Assembly (NCBI RefSeq): GCF_014204975.1
Contig: NZ_JACHMM010000001.1
Span: forward strand, 2,480,001-2,544,000
From: Jiangella mangrovi
GTDB lineage: Bacteria > Actinomycetota > Actinomycetes > Jiangellales > Jiangellaceae
DNA: 64,000 nucleotides
Reading direction: 5' to 3'
A model generated the notes under the pieces. It searched no databases and was not told the DNA's origin. It saw only the letters and a list, made by a program, of their open reading frames with translations. Numbering within the stretch: position 1 is the first letter of the stretch; each line of letters starts with the position of its first letter. A program made the position numbers and the translations under genes. Shown one piece after another: positions 8,099-15,998 of this stretch.

Positions 8099-9407
8099 GG
8101 GGACGGGCCTCCTCGGGGACGCCGAAGCTCTGGTAGACGGTGCGGTCGGGGACGGCGTAGACCTGCCGACCGGCCAGCTGGTTGACGATGACGGCGTTGC
8201 GGTGCGCGCCGAGCCCGAGGTCGGGGGCGCCGACGCCGTGGGTGTGCAGCTCGGCGTTCTGGGCGAACAGCGTCGACGGCGCGCCGGACGCCAGCGTGAG
8301 CCGGTAGTCCAGCGAGACCTCGGGCCGGCCCAGCGCGTCGAGCGCGACCAGCCCGGACTCCACCGGCAGCGGCGCCGGCTCGTGCCCCGTCCCCAGCACC
8401 ACGACGTCGGTGTCGCGGGTGAACGTGCGGTCCTGGTCGCGCTGCCGCCAGGTGAGCCGCCACCGCCGTCCGGGCACCGGCGACGGATCGATCGCCAGCA
8501 GCTCGCAGGAACCCGCGTACGCCACCGGCGGGTCGTCGCGATCGACCGTCGCCTCGTAGAGCAGGTCGTAGATGCGCTCGCTGGTCTCGGCCGACAGGCC
8601 CTTGTAGAGCAGGTCCTGGCCGGCCCGGAGCTCGTCGCGCCGCGCCGGCGGCAGCCCGTGGAAGTACGCGGTGTACTCGGGCGTGAAGTGCTCGAGCCCG
8701 AGCTTGGAGTACTCCATGGGCAGGAAGCCGCGCGAGCGCGTGAACCAGTCGAGTGTCAGCCCGCTGGGCAGCCCGGCGTCGAGTAGGTCGGCGACCACCT
8801 CGCCGGCGCTCTGCCCGGACCCGACGACGGTGACGGCGGACGCCGTGACCGCCTTCTCGCGATAGGTCAGGTAGTCCTCGGTGTGGAAGACGTCCTCGCC
8901 CAGCACCTCGCGGGCCATCTGCGGCACGAACGGCCGGCTGCCGACGCCGAACACCACCGACCGCGCGGTGTGCTCCTCGGCCGACCCGTCCGCCGTCACG
9001 ACGGCGACCCGCCAGCCGCCGTCCGGCCCGCCGAGCGGCGTCACCGACGACACCCGGGCGCCGAACCGGCAGGACGGCAGCGACTCGGCGACCCAGCGCG
9101 CGTAGGCGTCGAACTCCGCCCGCGGCACGTGGAACCGCTCGTAGAAGTAGAACCGGTACAGCCGCCCGCGCTGGTGCAGGTAGTTGAGGAAGGACCAGCG
9201 GCTGGTCGGGTCGGCCAGCGTCACCAGGTCGGCCAGGAACGGCACCTGCAGCGTCGTGCCGGGCAGCATGAGCCCGGGGTGCCAGGCGAACCGGGGCGAC
9301 GCCTCGAAGAAGACGGCGTCGACGTCCACCGGCGAGAGCAGCGCGGCCAGCCCCAGGTTGAACGGTCCCAGCCCGACCCCGATGACGTCGTGCTCGTACC
9401 CACTCAC
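8085..9407 (-). CDS. Lysine/ornithine N-monooxygenase family; amine N-hydroxylase (RhbE-like)
   Basis: 440 residues from GTG at 9407, whose GTGA overlaps the stop of the acetyltransferase gene. VIGVGLGPFN (8-17) is the FAD-binding motif. LMLPGTTLQVPFLADLVTLADP (about 47-68) is the IucD-family signature. VVGSGQSAGE (194-203) binds NADPH, and the C-terminal AQNAELHTHGVG/LGLGAHR blocks are typical. In a pathway with diaminobutyrate aminotransferase and decarboxylase, the likely substrate is 1,3-diaminopropane, hydroxylated at one nitrogen before acetylation. Length and motifs are intact. Confidence 0.92.
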   Translation of the reverse strand: MSGYEHDVIGVGLGPFNLGLAALLSPVDVDAVFFEASPRFAWHPGLMLPGTTLQVPFLADLVTLADPTSRWSFLNYLHQRGRLYRFYFYERFHVPRAEFDAYARWVAESLPSCRFGARVSSVTPLGGPDGGWRVAVVTADGSAEEHTARSVVFGVGSRPFVPQMAREVLGEDVFHTEDYLTYREKAVTASAVTVVGSGQSAGEVVADLLDAGLPSGLTLDWFTRSRGFLPMEYSKLGLEHFTPEYTAYFHGLPPARRDELRAGQDLLYKGLSAETSERIYDLLYEATVDRDDPPVAYAGSCELLAIDPSPVPGRRWRLTWRQRDQDRTFTRDTDVVVLGTGHEPAPLPVESGLVALDALGRPEVSLDYRLTLASGAPSTLFAQNAELHTHGVGAPDLGLGAHRNAVIVNQLAGRQVYAVPDRTVYQSFGVPEEARPHDHP

Positions 9408-10012
9408 GAGACCGCCCCCGCAGCAGACGCCGTCGCCACTGCTGCGCGGTCGCCGGGCCAGCGCGCGTCGAACTCGGCCCGCGTGCAGGCCAGCACCGCC
9501 GCCCGCTTCTCCGGCAGGTCGACCTCGCCCAGCGACGAGAGCCCGAGCCGGTCGCAGTAGGCCAGCATGCGGCCGTTGCGCACGTCGGGCTCGCAGACGG
9601 CGCGGTCGCCGCGGTTCAGCGACCACGCCAGGACGGCCCGGCCCATGAGCCGAGGCACCCCGGTGCCGAGCATGGACAGCGGCCCGACCAGGAGGTGGAA
9701 CCCCTGGTCGCCCGCCTGCGCGGGGTAGTACCCGACCAGCGGATCGTCGGCGACGACATAGGTCTCGACGTAGCCGAACGGCACTCCGTGCGCCGACACC
9801 AGCCACGGCCGCAGGTGCGTCAGCTCGGTCAGATACGACCGGATCTCGTCGAGCGACACCCCGAGCTGCCACCACGGCACCACGTGCGACCGGTTCATCC
9901 AGTCGTGGACCAGCTCGGCGTCCTCGGCCGCCCGCACCGGCGCGAATGTCAGCTCCTCCGTCGTGCCGGGCAGCGTGACCGACCAGGCCACAACATCAGT
10001 CGATCGGCTCAT
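9404..10012 (-). CDS. GNAT acetyltransferase of hydroxamate siderophore synthesis (RhbD/IucB-like)
   Basis: 202 residues. ATG at 10012 is preferred because GAGGAATTGCCGC places a ribosome-binding site just upstream; a GTG five codons earlier is possible. MNRSHVVPWW, SAHGVPFGYVETYVV, GTGVPRLMGRAVLAW and VCEPDVRNGRMLAYCDRLGL match the acyltransferase domain of IucB/RhbD/AlcB, which acylates N-hydroxylated amines to give the hydroxamate. The first seven residues, MSRSTDV, are identical to those of the unrelated synthetase at 11923, because both starts lie in copies of a 118-bp repeat. Confidence 0.9.
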   Translation of the reverse strand: MSRSTDVVAWSVTLPGTTEELTFAPVRAAEDAELVHDWMNRSHVVPWWQLGVSLDEIRSYLTELTHLRPWLVSAHGVPFGYVETYVVADDPLVGYYPAQAGDQGFHLLVGPLSMLGTGVPRLMGRAVLAWSLNRGDRAVCEPDVRNGRMLAYCDRLGLSSLGEVDLPEKRAAVLACTRAEFDARWPGDRAAVATASAAGAVS

Positions 10013-10110
10013 GCGGCAATTCCTCACTCAAACCGTTCGACGGCCGGGTTCGACCAACGACTCGGCGGGACCTCCGGCCCCGCGTCGCCGTCGGTGCCGC
10101 ATGAGCCTCC
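9993..10110. repeat. 118-bp intra-operon junction repeat, copy 1
   Basis: Aligns without gaps to 11904-12021: 102 of 118 positions are identical by my count. On the plus strand the first 20 and last 38 bases, plus the ten bases before that last block, are unchanged. On the coding strand it covers most of the 41-codon small ORF, the ribosome-binding site, and the first seven codons of the acetyltransferase gene. Confidence 0.9.
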
Positions 10111-10121
10111 CTGGGCGTCAT
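9996..10121 (-). CDS. Small ORF (41 aa) between synthetase and acetyltransferase genes
   Basis: ATG at 10121 overlaps the synthetase stop as ATGA, and the stop at 9996-9998 lies 17 bp inside the acetyltransferase gene, so the ORF is translationally linked on both sides. The peptide MTPREAHAAPTATRGRRSRR... is strongly basic in its first half and ends HEPID. A homologous stretch (EAHAAPTATRGRRSRR..., ending YEPID) forms the C-terminal tail of the decarboxylase in the other repeat copy. It has no recognisable domain. It could be a real small protein, a translated coupling device, or a by-product of a dispersed repeat that happens to be open. A second frame (MRHRRRRGAGGPAE...) is also open for 24 codons here. 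Confidence 0.5.
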   Translation of the reverse strand: MTPREAHAAPTATRGRRSRRVVGRTRPSNGLSEELPHEPID

Positions 10122-11923
10122 GTCCCCACCACCCCCAGCAGCGGGTTCGGCAGCGTCACGTACACCGACTGCGTCGCGATGTCGCCGACCAGCTCGTCCA
10201 TGTCGTGCGCCCGGGTCAGGAGGTTGGCCTTGCAGGGCCAGCGGTCGTCGTCGAGCAGCCGGTCGAGCAGCGTGGCCGGGTAGCGCCCGCCGCGCGTGCG
10301 TTCTTCGGTCAGCACCCGGCGCAGGTCGCCCAGCAGCACCGACTCGTCGATCGACGGCCCGAGCGCGTTGACGACGCCGAGGGTGAGGTTGACGAACAGG
10401 TAGTAGACCAGCCGCTCGTCGGCCAGCTCCTCGGGGAAGATCGACTCGGTGACCTCGCCGAGCCCGGGCACGACGGCGACGAGGTCGCCATGGGCGGCCT
10501 CGCGGTGGAAGTAGCCCTGGCTGTCGCGGTAGACACCGCGCACCGGCCAGCCGTCCTCGAGCTCGACCAGCGTGTTCTGCTGGTGCGCCTCGAAGCACAG
10601 CCCGACGTCGAGGTAGAGCCGGGCCAGCGAGCGCACGACGACGTCGCAGAACCGGCCGAACCACTCGCGGGCGACGGCGTCCTCGGTGCGTCCCTCGCGG
10701 GCCGCGATGCCCGCGACGATGGCCCCGAGCCGGCTGCGTCCGCCGTAGGGGTGGTCCTGGCAGAGCGTGGTGAGCGCGCTGACGTCGCGCGAGCCGCCCG
10801 GCCCCCACCGGTTCGCCCTGAACAGCACGGAGAACCCGTTCAGTACTGCGCCGTCGCGGGCCACCGTCAGGTAGGCGGGGTCCTGGACGAGGGAGAAGTG
10901 CGGCGCGGCCGCCCGTGTCCACTCGCCGACGACGGTGCGCTCCAACGCCGCCGACTCCACCGCGCGGTCGAGCTCCTTGGGCAGCGTCACCCGCATGGAG
11001 TTGGTCACGCGCACGTGCAGGCTGAACTTCAACTGCCAGGGCGCGTCGGCGCGGTACACCGTCCGCACCGAGGTGGTCGGCAGGAACGGCGACCCCCACG
11101 CGCCGAGGTCGACGACCGCGCCGGTGTCGAACAGCTCCGCCGTCTGCGGGTCGGCCGCGAGCCGGTCGGCCTCGTACGGGTGCGCCGGCAGCAGCACGCG
11201 GTCGCCGCCGACCGCGTCGAGGGTCGCCCGCAGGGACGCGAGGTCGACGGCGGGATCGCCGCGCAGCAGCGCTGCGGCCAGCTCGGGCGCCGGGGTGTCC
11301 AGTGCGCTGCCGTGCCGGACGAGCGAGCGGTCGGCCGCCAGCCAGCGCAGCGCGAACCGGCCGCCGGTCTCGGGGGAGAACCGCAGCCGCTCGACGGCGC
11401 CCAGCTCGCCCCGGCTCTTCGGCGTGGGGTGGACGAGGTGACCCAGCAGCAGCGCCTGCTCGGTCTCGATGAACGTCAGCGGCTCGGCGGACCAGAGCCG
11501 GTCGACCTCGCCCGCCCGGCCGTCGAGGTACCCGGCGACGGCGGCGGCGCTGTCGAGAACCCGGGCGAGCAGCGGCTCGGTGCGCAGGCCGGTGCCGGGC
11601 AGCGCGTCGGCGAGCAGCACGGCCAGCTGCGCCAGCCCCACCGGCCGCGGCTCGCCGTCACCGATCCGGACCAGCGCCGGCAGCTCGAGCTGGTGCCGGA
11701 ACGTCGCCGAGACGCGGCGCACGCCGACCAGCAGCCGGGCGTTCCAGTGCGGCAGCGCGACGACGATGCGCGGGCCGGCCGGGCCGCCCTCCAGCGTCCA
11801 GCCGGGAACCTCGCGCAGCCAGCAGGACAGCAGCGCGTGCGCCGTCGCGTCGTCGGCGGCCGTGGTGGGCGACGGCGCGGTCGCCTCGAGCACACCGGTC
11901 ATGACATCAGTCGATCGGCTCAT
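10118..11923 (-). CDS. IucA/IucC-family siderophore synthetase (RhbC-like)
   Basis: 601 residues from ATG at 11923, with GGGAGG in the ribosome-binding position. An earlier in-frame ATG exists within the repeat but lacks a comparable site. Family blocks: LLGHLVHPTPKSRGEL, LLPAHPYEADRL, LPTTSVRTVY, KFSLHVRVTNSMR, CFEAHQQNTLVEL and VYRDSQGYFH. In the rhb order this is the first synthetase, which should condense citrate with one N-hydroxy-N-acetyl-diaminopropane. It overlaps the decarboxylase gene by 17 bp at its start and the 41-aa ORF by 4 bp at its end. ATP-dependent, cytoplasmic. Confidence 0.92.
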   Translation of the reverse strand: MSRSTDVMTGVLEATAPSPTTAADDATAHALLSCWLREVPGWTLEGGPAGPRIVVALPHWNARLLVGVRRVSATFRHQLELPALVRIGDGEPRPVGLAQLAVLLADALPGTGLRTEPLLARVLDSAAAVAGYLDGRAGEVDRLWSAEPLTFIETEQALLLGHLVHPTPKSRGELGAVERLRFSPETGGRFALRWLAADRSLVRHGSALDTPAPELAAALLRGDPAVDLASLRATLDAVGGDRVLLPAHPYEADRLAADPQTAELFDTGAVVDLGAWGSPFLPTTSVRTVYRADAPWQLKFSLHVRVTNSMRVTLPKELDRAVESAALERTVVGEWTRAAAPHFSLVQDPAYLTVARDGAVLNGFSVLFRANRWGPGGSRDVSALTTLCQDHPYGGRSRLGAIVAGIAAREGRTEDAVAREWFGRFCDVVVRSLARLYLDVGLCFEAHQQNTLVELEDGWPVRGVYRDSQGYFHREAAHGDLVAVVPGLGEVTESIFPEELADERLVYYLFVNLTLGVVNALGPSIDESVLLGDLRRVLTEERTRGGRYPATLLDRLLDDDRWPCKANLLTRAHDMDELVGDIATQSVYVTLPNPLLGVVGT

Positions 11924-12021
11924 ACGGCGAAGCCTCCCTCGCACTGTTCGGCGTTCGGTCTCGACCGACGTTTCGGCGGGACCTCCGGCCCCGCGTCGCC
12001 GTCGGTGCCGCATGAGCCTCC
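11904..12021. repeat. 118-bp intra-operon junction repeat, copy 2
   Basis: Second copy of the repeat at 9993-10110, at a constant offset of 1911 bp. Here the segment is read through as the last 37 or so codons of the decarboxylase gene. It also carries the ribosome-binding site and the first seven codons (MSRSTDV) of the synthetase gene that follows. Confidence 0.9.
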
Positions 12022-13484
12022 TTGGCCGCCTCCTCGATGCCGGCCGACGCCTCGGCCGCGATGGCGGCGAGCAGGCCGGCGACGTCGTCGTGGGTGGTCA
12101 TGGGGTTGGTGAAAGTGATCTTGAGGACAACGCGGCCACGGTAGCGCGTGCGTCCGACAACGGCCCGGCCCGACGCCAGCAACCGCCGCTGGACCTGCGT
12201 GTTCAGCCGATCCAGCAACGCCTCGTCGACCCCGTCGGGGCGGCAGCGGAACAGCACCGTCACGGTCTGCGGCGGCGCCAGCACCTCGAGGCCCGGCACC
12301 CGCCGCGCAGCCTCGCCGGCCTTCGCCGCGAGGTCGACCAGGTGCTCGACCAGCCCCGCCATCCGCCGCCGTCCGGTGGCCCGCAGTGATACCAGGATCT
12401 TCAGCGCGTCGAACCGGCGCGAGGTGTCCAGCGACCGGTCGACCAGGTTGAGGACGTCGTCGTCCTCGGTCCGGTTGAGGTAGTCGGCCGGCTCGCGCAC
12501 GCTCCCCAACGTCGACCCGTCGCGGACCAGCAACGCGCTCGCGCCGATGGGCTGCCACCAGAGCTTGTGCAGGTCGGCCGTGATGGAGTCGGCCCGCTCC
12601 AGCCCGGCGACCAGCGGGCGCAGCCTGTCGCTGAGCACGAGCGCCGACCCCACGGCGGCGTCGACGTGGAACCAGGCCCCGGCGGCCGCGGCCCGGTCGG
12701 CCAGCGCGTTCAGGGGGTCGACGGCGCCGGTGTCGGTCGTGCCGGCGGTCCCGACGACGGCGATCGGCGCCCCTCCGGTCTGCGCCAGCTGGTCCAGGGT
12801 CCGGTCCAGCGCGGCGACGTCCATGCGGCCGTCGTCGTCGGTGGTGACGGCGACGACGGCGCCACGGCCCAGCCCGAGCACGGCGGCGGCCTGGCGGACG
12901 CTGACGTGCGCCCCGGCCGAGGCCAGGATGCGCCAGCGCCCGGCGCCGGCCGGCAGCCCGCTGAGGTTGGCCCCGCCGGCGGCGTGGTCGCGGGCGAGCA
13001 GCAGCCCGAGGAGATTGGACGCCGTCCCGCCGGAGGTCAGTACCCCCGACGCCGTCGCAAACGGCAGCCCGATCAGCTCGTTCAGCCGGCCGATGAGCCG
13101 GTCCTCGACGTAGGTCGCCATGGGCGCCTGGTCGTAGGAGTCCATGGACTGGTTCGTCGCGGCGATCGCCAGCTCCGTGGCGGCCGCGGTCAGCAGCGTC
13201 GGCGGGTGCAGGTGGGCGGCGCACCACGGGTCGGTGACGCGCGCGCCGTGCGCCAGCACCGTCCGGCCGACGTCGGCGAGCACCTCGCCGAGCGGCTCGC
13301 CGTCGTCGGGCAGCGGTTCGATGGCGCTCGCCGTCTCGCGCAGCCGGGCCGGGCCGACGGACGGGAACGGACTGTGGTTACCGGCCGGGTGGGTCGCGGC
13401 CAGGACGTCGAGCACCTCGGCGACCGCCGCCCGCAGTGCCTCGTGCGCGGCCGGGCTGCCGTCGAGGAACAGCGGCGCGCTCAC
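11907..13484 (-). CDS. L-2,4-diaminobutyrate decarboxylase, PLP-dependent (RhbB-like)
   Basis: 525 residues. GTG at 13484 overlaps the aminotransferase stop (GTGA). Group II decarboxylase features: DPWCAAHLHPPTL (85-97), TSGGTASNLLGLL (150-162), WFHVDAA with Asp275, and ADLHKLWWQP with Lys307 as the pyridoxal phosphate Schiff-base lysine. It should convert 2,4-diaminobutyrate to 1,3-diaminopropane, the arm of schizokinen-type siderophores. The enzyme fold should end near residue 485. The last 37 residues, a basic tail starting EAHAAPTATRG, come from the 118-bp repeat and have no place in the family. Confidence 0.92.
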   Translation of the reverse strand: MSAPLFLDGSPAAHEALRAAVAEVLDVLAATHPAGNHSPFPSVGPARLRETASAIEPLPDDGEPLGEVLADVGRTVLAHGARVTDPWCAAHLHPPTLLTAAATELAIAATNQSMDSYDQAPMATYVEDRLIGRLNELIGLPFATASGVLTSGGTASNLLGLLLARDHAAGGANLSGLPAGAGRWRILASAGAHVSVRQAAAVLGLGRGAVVAVTTDDDGRMDVAALDRTLDQLAQTGGAPIAVVGTAGTTDTGAVDPLNALADRAAAAGAWFHVDAAVGSALVLSDRLRPLVAGLERADSITADLHKLWWQPIGASALLVRDGSTLGSVREPADYLNRTEDDDVLNLVDRSLDTSRRFDALKILVSLRATGRRRMAGLVEHLVDLAAKAGEAARRVPGLEVLAPPQTVTVLFRCRPDGVDEALLDRLNTQVQRRLLASGRAVVGRTRYRGRVVLKITFTNPMTTHDDVAGLLAAIAAEASAGIEEAAKEAHAAPTATRGRRSRRNVGRDRTPNSAREASPYEPID

Positions 13485-14869
13485 CGCTCGGTCTCCGCGT
13501 GGACGGCGAGCAGCGCGGCGCCGAACGCGTCGACCACCCGGTCGATCTCCTCGTCGGTGATGACCAGCGGCGGCAGGAAGCGGACGACGGCGTCGTGGGA
13601 GCCGCCGACCTCGACGATGACGCCGTTCTCGAGCATCGCCCGCTGCACGCGGGCCGCGAGCCAGCCGTCCGGCACGGGCACGCCGTCGGCGTCGACGACA
13701 ACCGGGTCGACCAGCTCGGCGCCGGTCATGAGGCCGCGGCCGCGCACGTGCCCGACCCGGGGGTCGTCGGCGGCCACAGTGAGCAGGCCCTCGGTGAGCC
13801 GGCGGCCGGCCTCGCGCGCACGCTGCGCCAGTCCGGCGCGGACCACCTCGCGGATCGTCGCGGCGCCCGCGGCGAGGGCCAGCGTCTGGCCGCGGAACGT
13901 GCCCGCGTGCGAGCCGGGCTGCCAGCCGTCGAGCTCGCCCCGGTACACGACCACCGCTAGCGGCAGCCCGCCGCCGATCGCCTTCGACAGCACCAGCACG
14001 TCCGGGTCGAGCCCGATGGCGTCACCGGCCCAGAGATCGCCGGTGCGGCCGAGACCGGTCTGCACCTCGTCGGCGATGAGGACGGTGCCGGCCGCACGCG
14101 TCGCCCGGCGGACCGTCGCGGCGAACGACGCCGGCATCGGCTGCACGCCGCCCTCGCCCTGCACCGGCTCGGCGATGACGGCGGCCGGCGTGACGATGCC
14201 GCTGAGGTCGTCGGTCAGGGCCCACTCGACCAGGCGGCCGGCCATCGCGGCGCCGTCACCGGCGTCCGCCCCGAACGGGGATCGGAACGCCGTCGGGAAC
14301 GGGAGGTGGTGCACGTCGGGCAGCAGCGAGCCGAGCGGCTCCTTGACCGCCTTGCGGCCGGTGAGCGCGAGCGTGCCCTGGGTCATGCCGTGGTAGGCGC
14401 CGCCGAACGCGACCACCCCGGACCGGCCGGTGGCGGTGCGGGCCAGCTTGACGGCGGCCTCGACGGCGTCGGCCCCGGTCGGCCCGCAGAACAGGATGCG
14501 GCCGTCGCGCAGCGGCTCCGGCAGCACCTCGAAGAGCTGGGTGACGAAGCGGTCGCGGACCGGCGTCGGCAGGTCCAGCGTCGACAGCGGCGTGCCCTCG
14601 TCGAGCACGTCGCGCAGCGCCTGGACGACGACGGGGTGGTGGTGGCCGAGCGCCAGCGCACCGGCGCCAGCCAGGCAGTCGATGTAGGTGCGGCCCTGGC
14701 GGTCGCGCACGGTGCTGCCCTGGCCGGCGACCAGGGCGATCGGCAGGCGGCGCGGGTAGGAGCGGGCGGAGGATTCTCGTTCGCGTTGGCGTTCGAGCAG
14801 GTCGTCGGCGGGTTCGGTGGTTCCGGTTGCCGGTGGTTCGGCGAGCCTGACACCCTCGTGGTACGCCAC
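13481..14869 (-). CDS. Diaminobutyrate--2-oxoglutarate aminotransferase (RhbA-like)
   Basis: 462 residues, GTG start behind AAAGGACC. Class III aminotransferase: CGPTGADAVEAAVKLAR (128-144), FGGAYHGMTQGTLALTG (155-171), AEPVQGEGG, IADEVQTGLGRTG with Asp267, and VLSKAIGGGLP with Lys296 as the PLP lysine. It makes L-2,4-diaminobutyrate from aspartate semialdehyde and glutamate, feeding the decarboxylase encoded next. It is the first gene of the siderophore operon, and its leader contains the iron box at 14907-14925. Confidence 0.92.
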   Translation of the reverse strand: MAYHEGVRLAEPPATGTTEPADDLLERQRERESSARSYPRRLPIALVAGQGSTVRDRQGRTYIDCLAGAGALALGHHHPVVVQALRDVLDEGTPLSTLDLPTPVRDRFVTQLFEVLPEPLRDGRILFCGPTGADAVEAAVKLARTATGRSGVVAFGGAYHGMTQGTLALTGRKAVKEPLGSLLPDVHHLPFPTAFRSPFGADAGDGAAMAGRLVEWALTDDLSGIVTPAAVIAEPVQGEGGVQPMPASFAATVRRATRAAGTVLIADEVQTGLGRTGDLWAGDAIGLDPDVLVLSKAIGGGLPLAVVVYRGELDGWQPGSHAGTFRGQTLALAAGAATIREVVRAGLAQRAREAGRRLTEGLLTVAADDPRVGHVRGRGLMTGAELVDPVVVDADGVPVPDGWLAARVQRAMLENGVIVEVGGSHDAVVRFLPPLVITDEEIDRVVDAFGAALLAVHAETER

Positions 14870-14906
14870 GGACGCGGTCCTTTCGCGGAGAATGATCTGC
14901 AGTCAA

Positions 14907-14925
14907 CTAGGTTTGCCTAACCTAA
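14907..14925 (-). promoter_or_regulatory. Iron box (IdeR/DmdR-type operator) of the siderophore operon
   Basis: CTAGGTTTGCCTAACCTAA matches the 19-bp actinobacterial iron box TTAGGTTAGGCTAACCTAA at 16 positions. It is centred 47 bp upstream of the aminotransferase start. TGCAGT (14898-14903) and ACTGCA (14931-14936) extend the dyad on both sides. Under iron sufficiency an IdeR/DmdR1 repressor should block transcription of the six-gene operon. Confidence 0.85.
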
Positions 14926-14945
14926 CTCAGACTGCAAGTTCCCCG

Positions 14946-15839
14946 TCAGATCCCCGTCTGCTCCTTCAGGCTCCCGGTGAGTGTGCCCTCCATGGCCATG
15001 GCGATGCAGACGATCGCACGGTCCTGCGGCCACATCTCCTCCGCCGGGTACAGGTAGTGGAAGCCGATGTTCTGATCCTCGTAGGCCCGCGTCGAGTACG
15101 TGCGCAGCGCCTCCCAGCAGCGCTCGTCCGCCTGGGCGATGATGCCGTCGAGCCCGGGATAGTCGTCGCGGGTGAGCTCGAACGTCGCATACACCTCGCC
15201 CTCGTGCGGCTCGGAGCACGGGACGGCCGGCAGCGACACGACGCTGGTGTCGTCCTCGACGTCGCGCAGCCCGTTGAGGCAGTCGCCGATCTCGATGTCG
15301 TACGCCGACAGGTCGCCCTCCTCGGTGAGCTGACCGGCCTCGTCGCGCTCGGGTTCGGTGATGCTCGAGACGAGGCCGAGGCCGATCAGCCCGGCCACCC
15401 AGACACCGGCGCAGACGAGTCCCGCGACGGCCAGTCCGCGGCCCGCCTGCCGGCCGTTCGCCGTCCGTCCCAACGCGATGACGCCGAACGCGATGGCCAG
15501 CGGGATGCCGCCGATGATGCCGAACACCAGGGCCGCGACCGCGAGGCCGTTCGTCCCCGGCACGCGCTCGGGCGGCCGCTGACCTGGCCACGGGCCCGGC
15601 GGACCGTACGACGGGCCGTAGGGCGGGCCGTACTGAGGGCGCGGGTAGGCGCCGTAAGGCTGCTGCGGATGGCCGGCCTGCTGCTGGGCGGCCTGCTGTT
15701 CGCGCAGGTACTGGATGTACGGCGGGAACTGCTGCTGCTCGGACCCGGCCCGGTGCTCGCCGTACGACGGCGGCGGCGTGACCGGCGCCCGGTACGGGTC
15801 GGCCGGCGGCGTGGGCGGCTGGGCGCCGGGGTCGGACAT
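14946..15839 (-). CDS. DUF4190 / septum-formation family membrane protein
   Basis: 297 residues. The N-terminal 95 residues are rich in Pro, Gln and Tyr (PYGAYPRPQYGPPYGPSYGPP) and probably disordered. NGLAVAALVFGIIGGIPLAIAF and GLAVAGLVCAGVWVAGLIGLGLV are two membrane helices separated by a short basic turn, the DUF4190 hairpin. The C-terminal domain contains IEIGDCLN, VSLPAVPCSEPHEGEVYA, ERCWEAL and AIVCIAMA, the cysteine-bearing septum-formation domain, which is expected outside the cell. Proteins of this architecture are common in actinomycetes; their exact role is unclear. It lies upstream of the siderophore operon on the same strand, separated by the iron box. Confidence 0.82.
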   Translation of the reverse strand: MSDPGAQPPTPPADPYRAPVTPPPSYGEHRAGSEQQQFPPYIQYLREQQAAQQQAGHPQQPYGAYPRPQYGPPYGPSYGPPGPWPGQRPPERVPGTNGLAVAALVFGIIGGIPLAIAFGVIALGRTANGRQAGRGLAVAGLVCAGVWVAGLIGLGLVSSITEPERDEAGQLTEEGDLSAYDIEIGDCLNGLRDVEDDTSVVSLPAVPCSEPHEGEVYATFELTRDDYPGLDGIIAQADERCWEALRTYSTRAYEDQNIGFHYLYPAEEMWPQDRAIVCIAMAMEGTLTGSLKEQTGI

Positions 15840-15998
15840 GACCGGAAGCTACCGCACGGCCATGACTCATGCAGCGCAACGTGACATGCCATACCTCTCG
15901 TGGGAATAGTGACAAACCGATAACCTTCGGGTCAGGCCGGACGATCTTGGCCGGCCCCGCTCAGCCCCCCTGTCGGTTCTGCGGAGAGGAATGCGTTC

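Noticed and set aside
9695-12112. 805-codon forward ORF across the siderophore operon
   Set aside because: Antisense to three well-supported biosynthetic genes, with repetitive Arg/Gly/Val composition and no motif.
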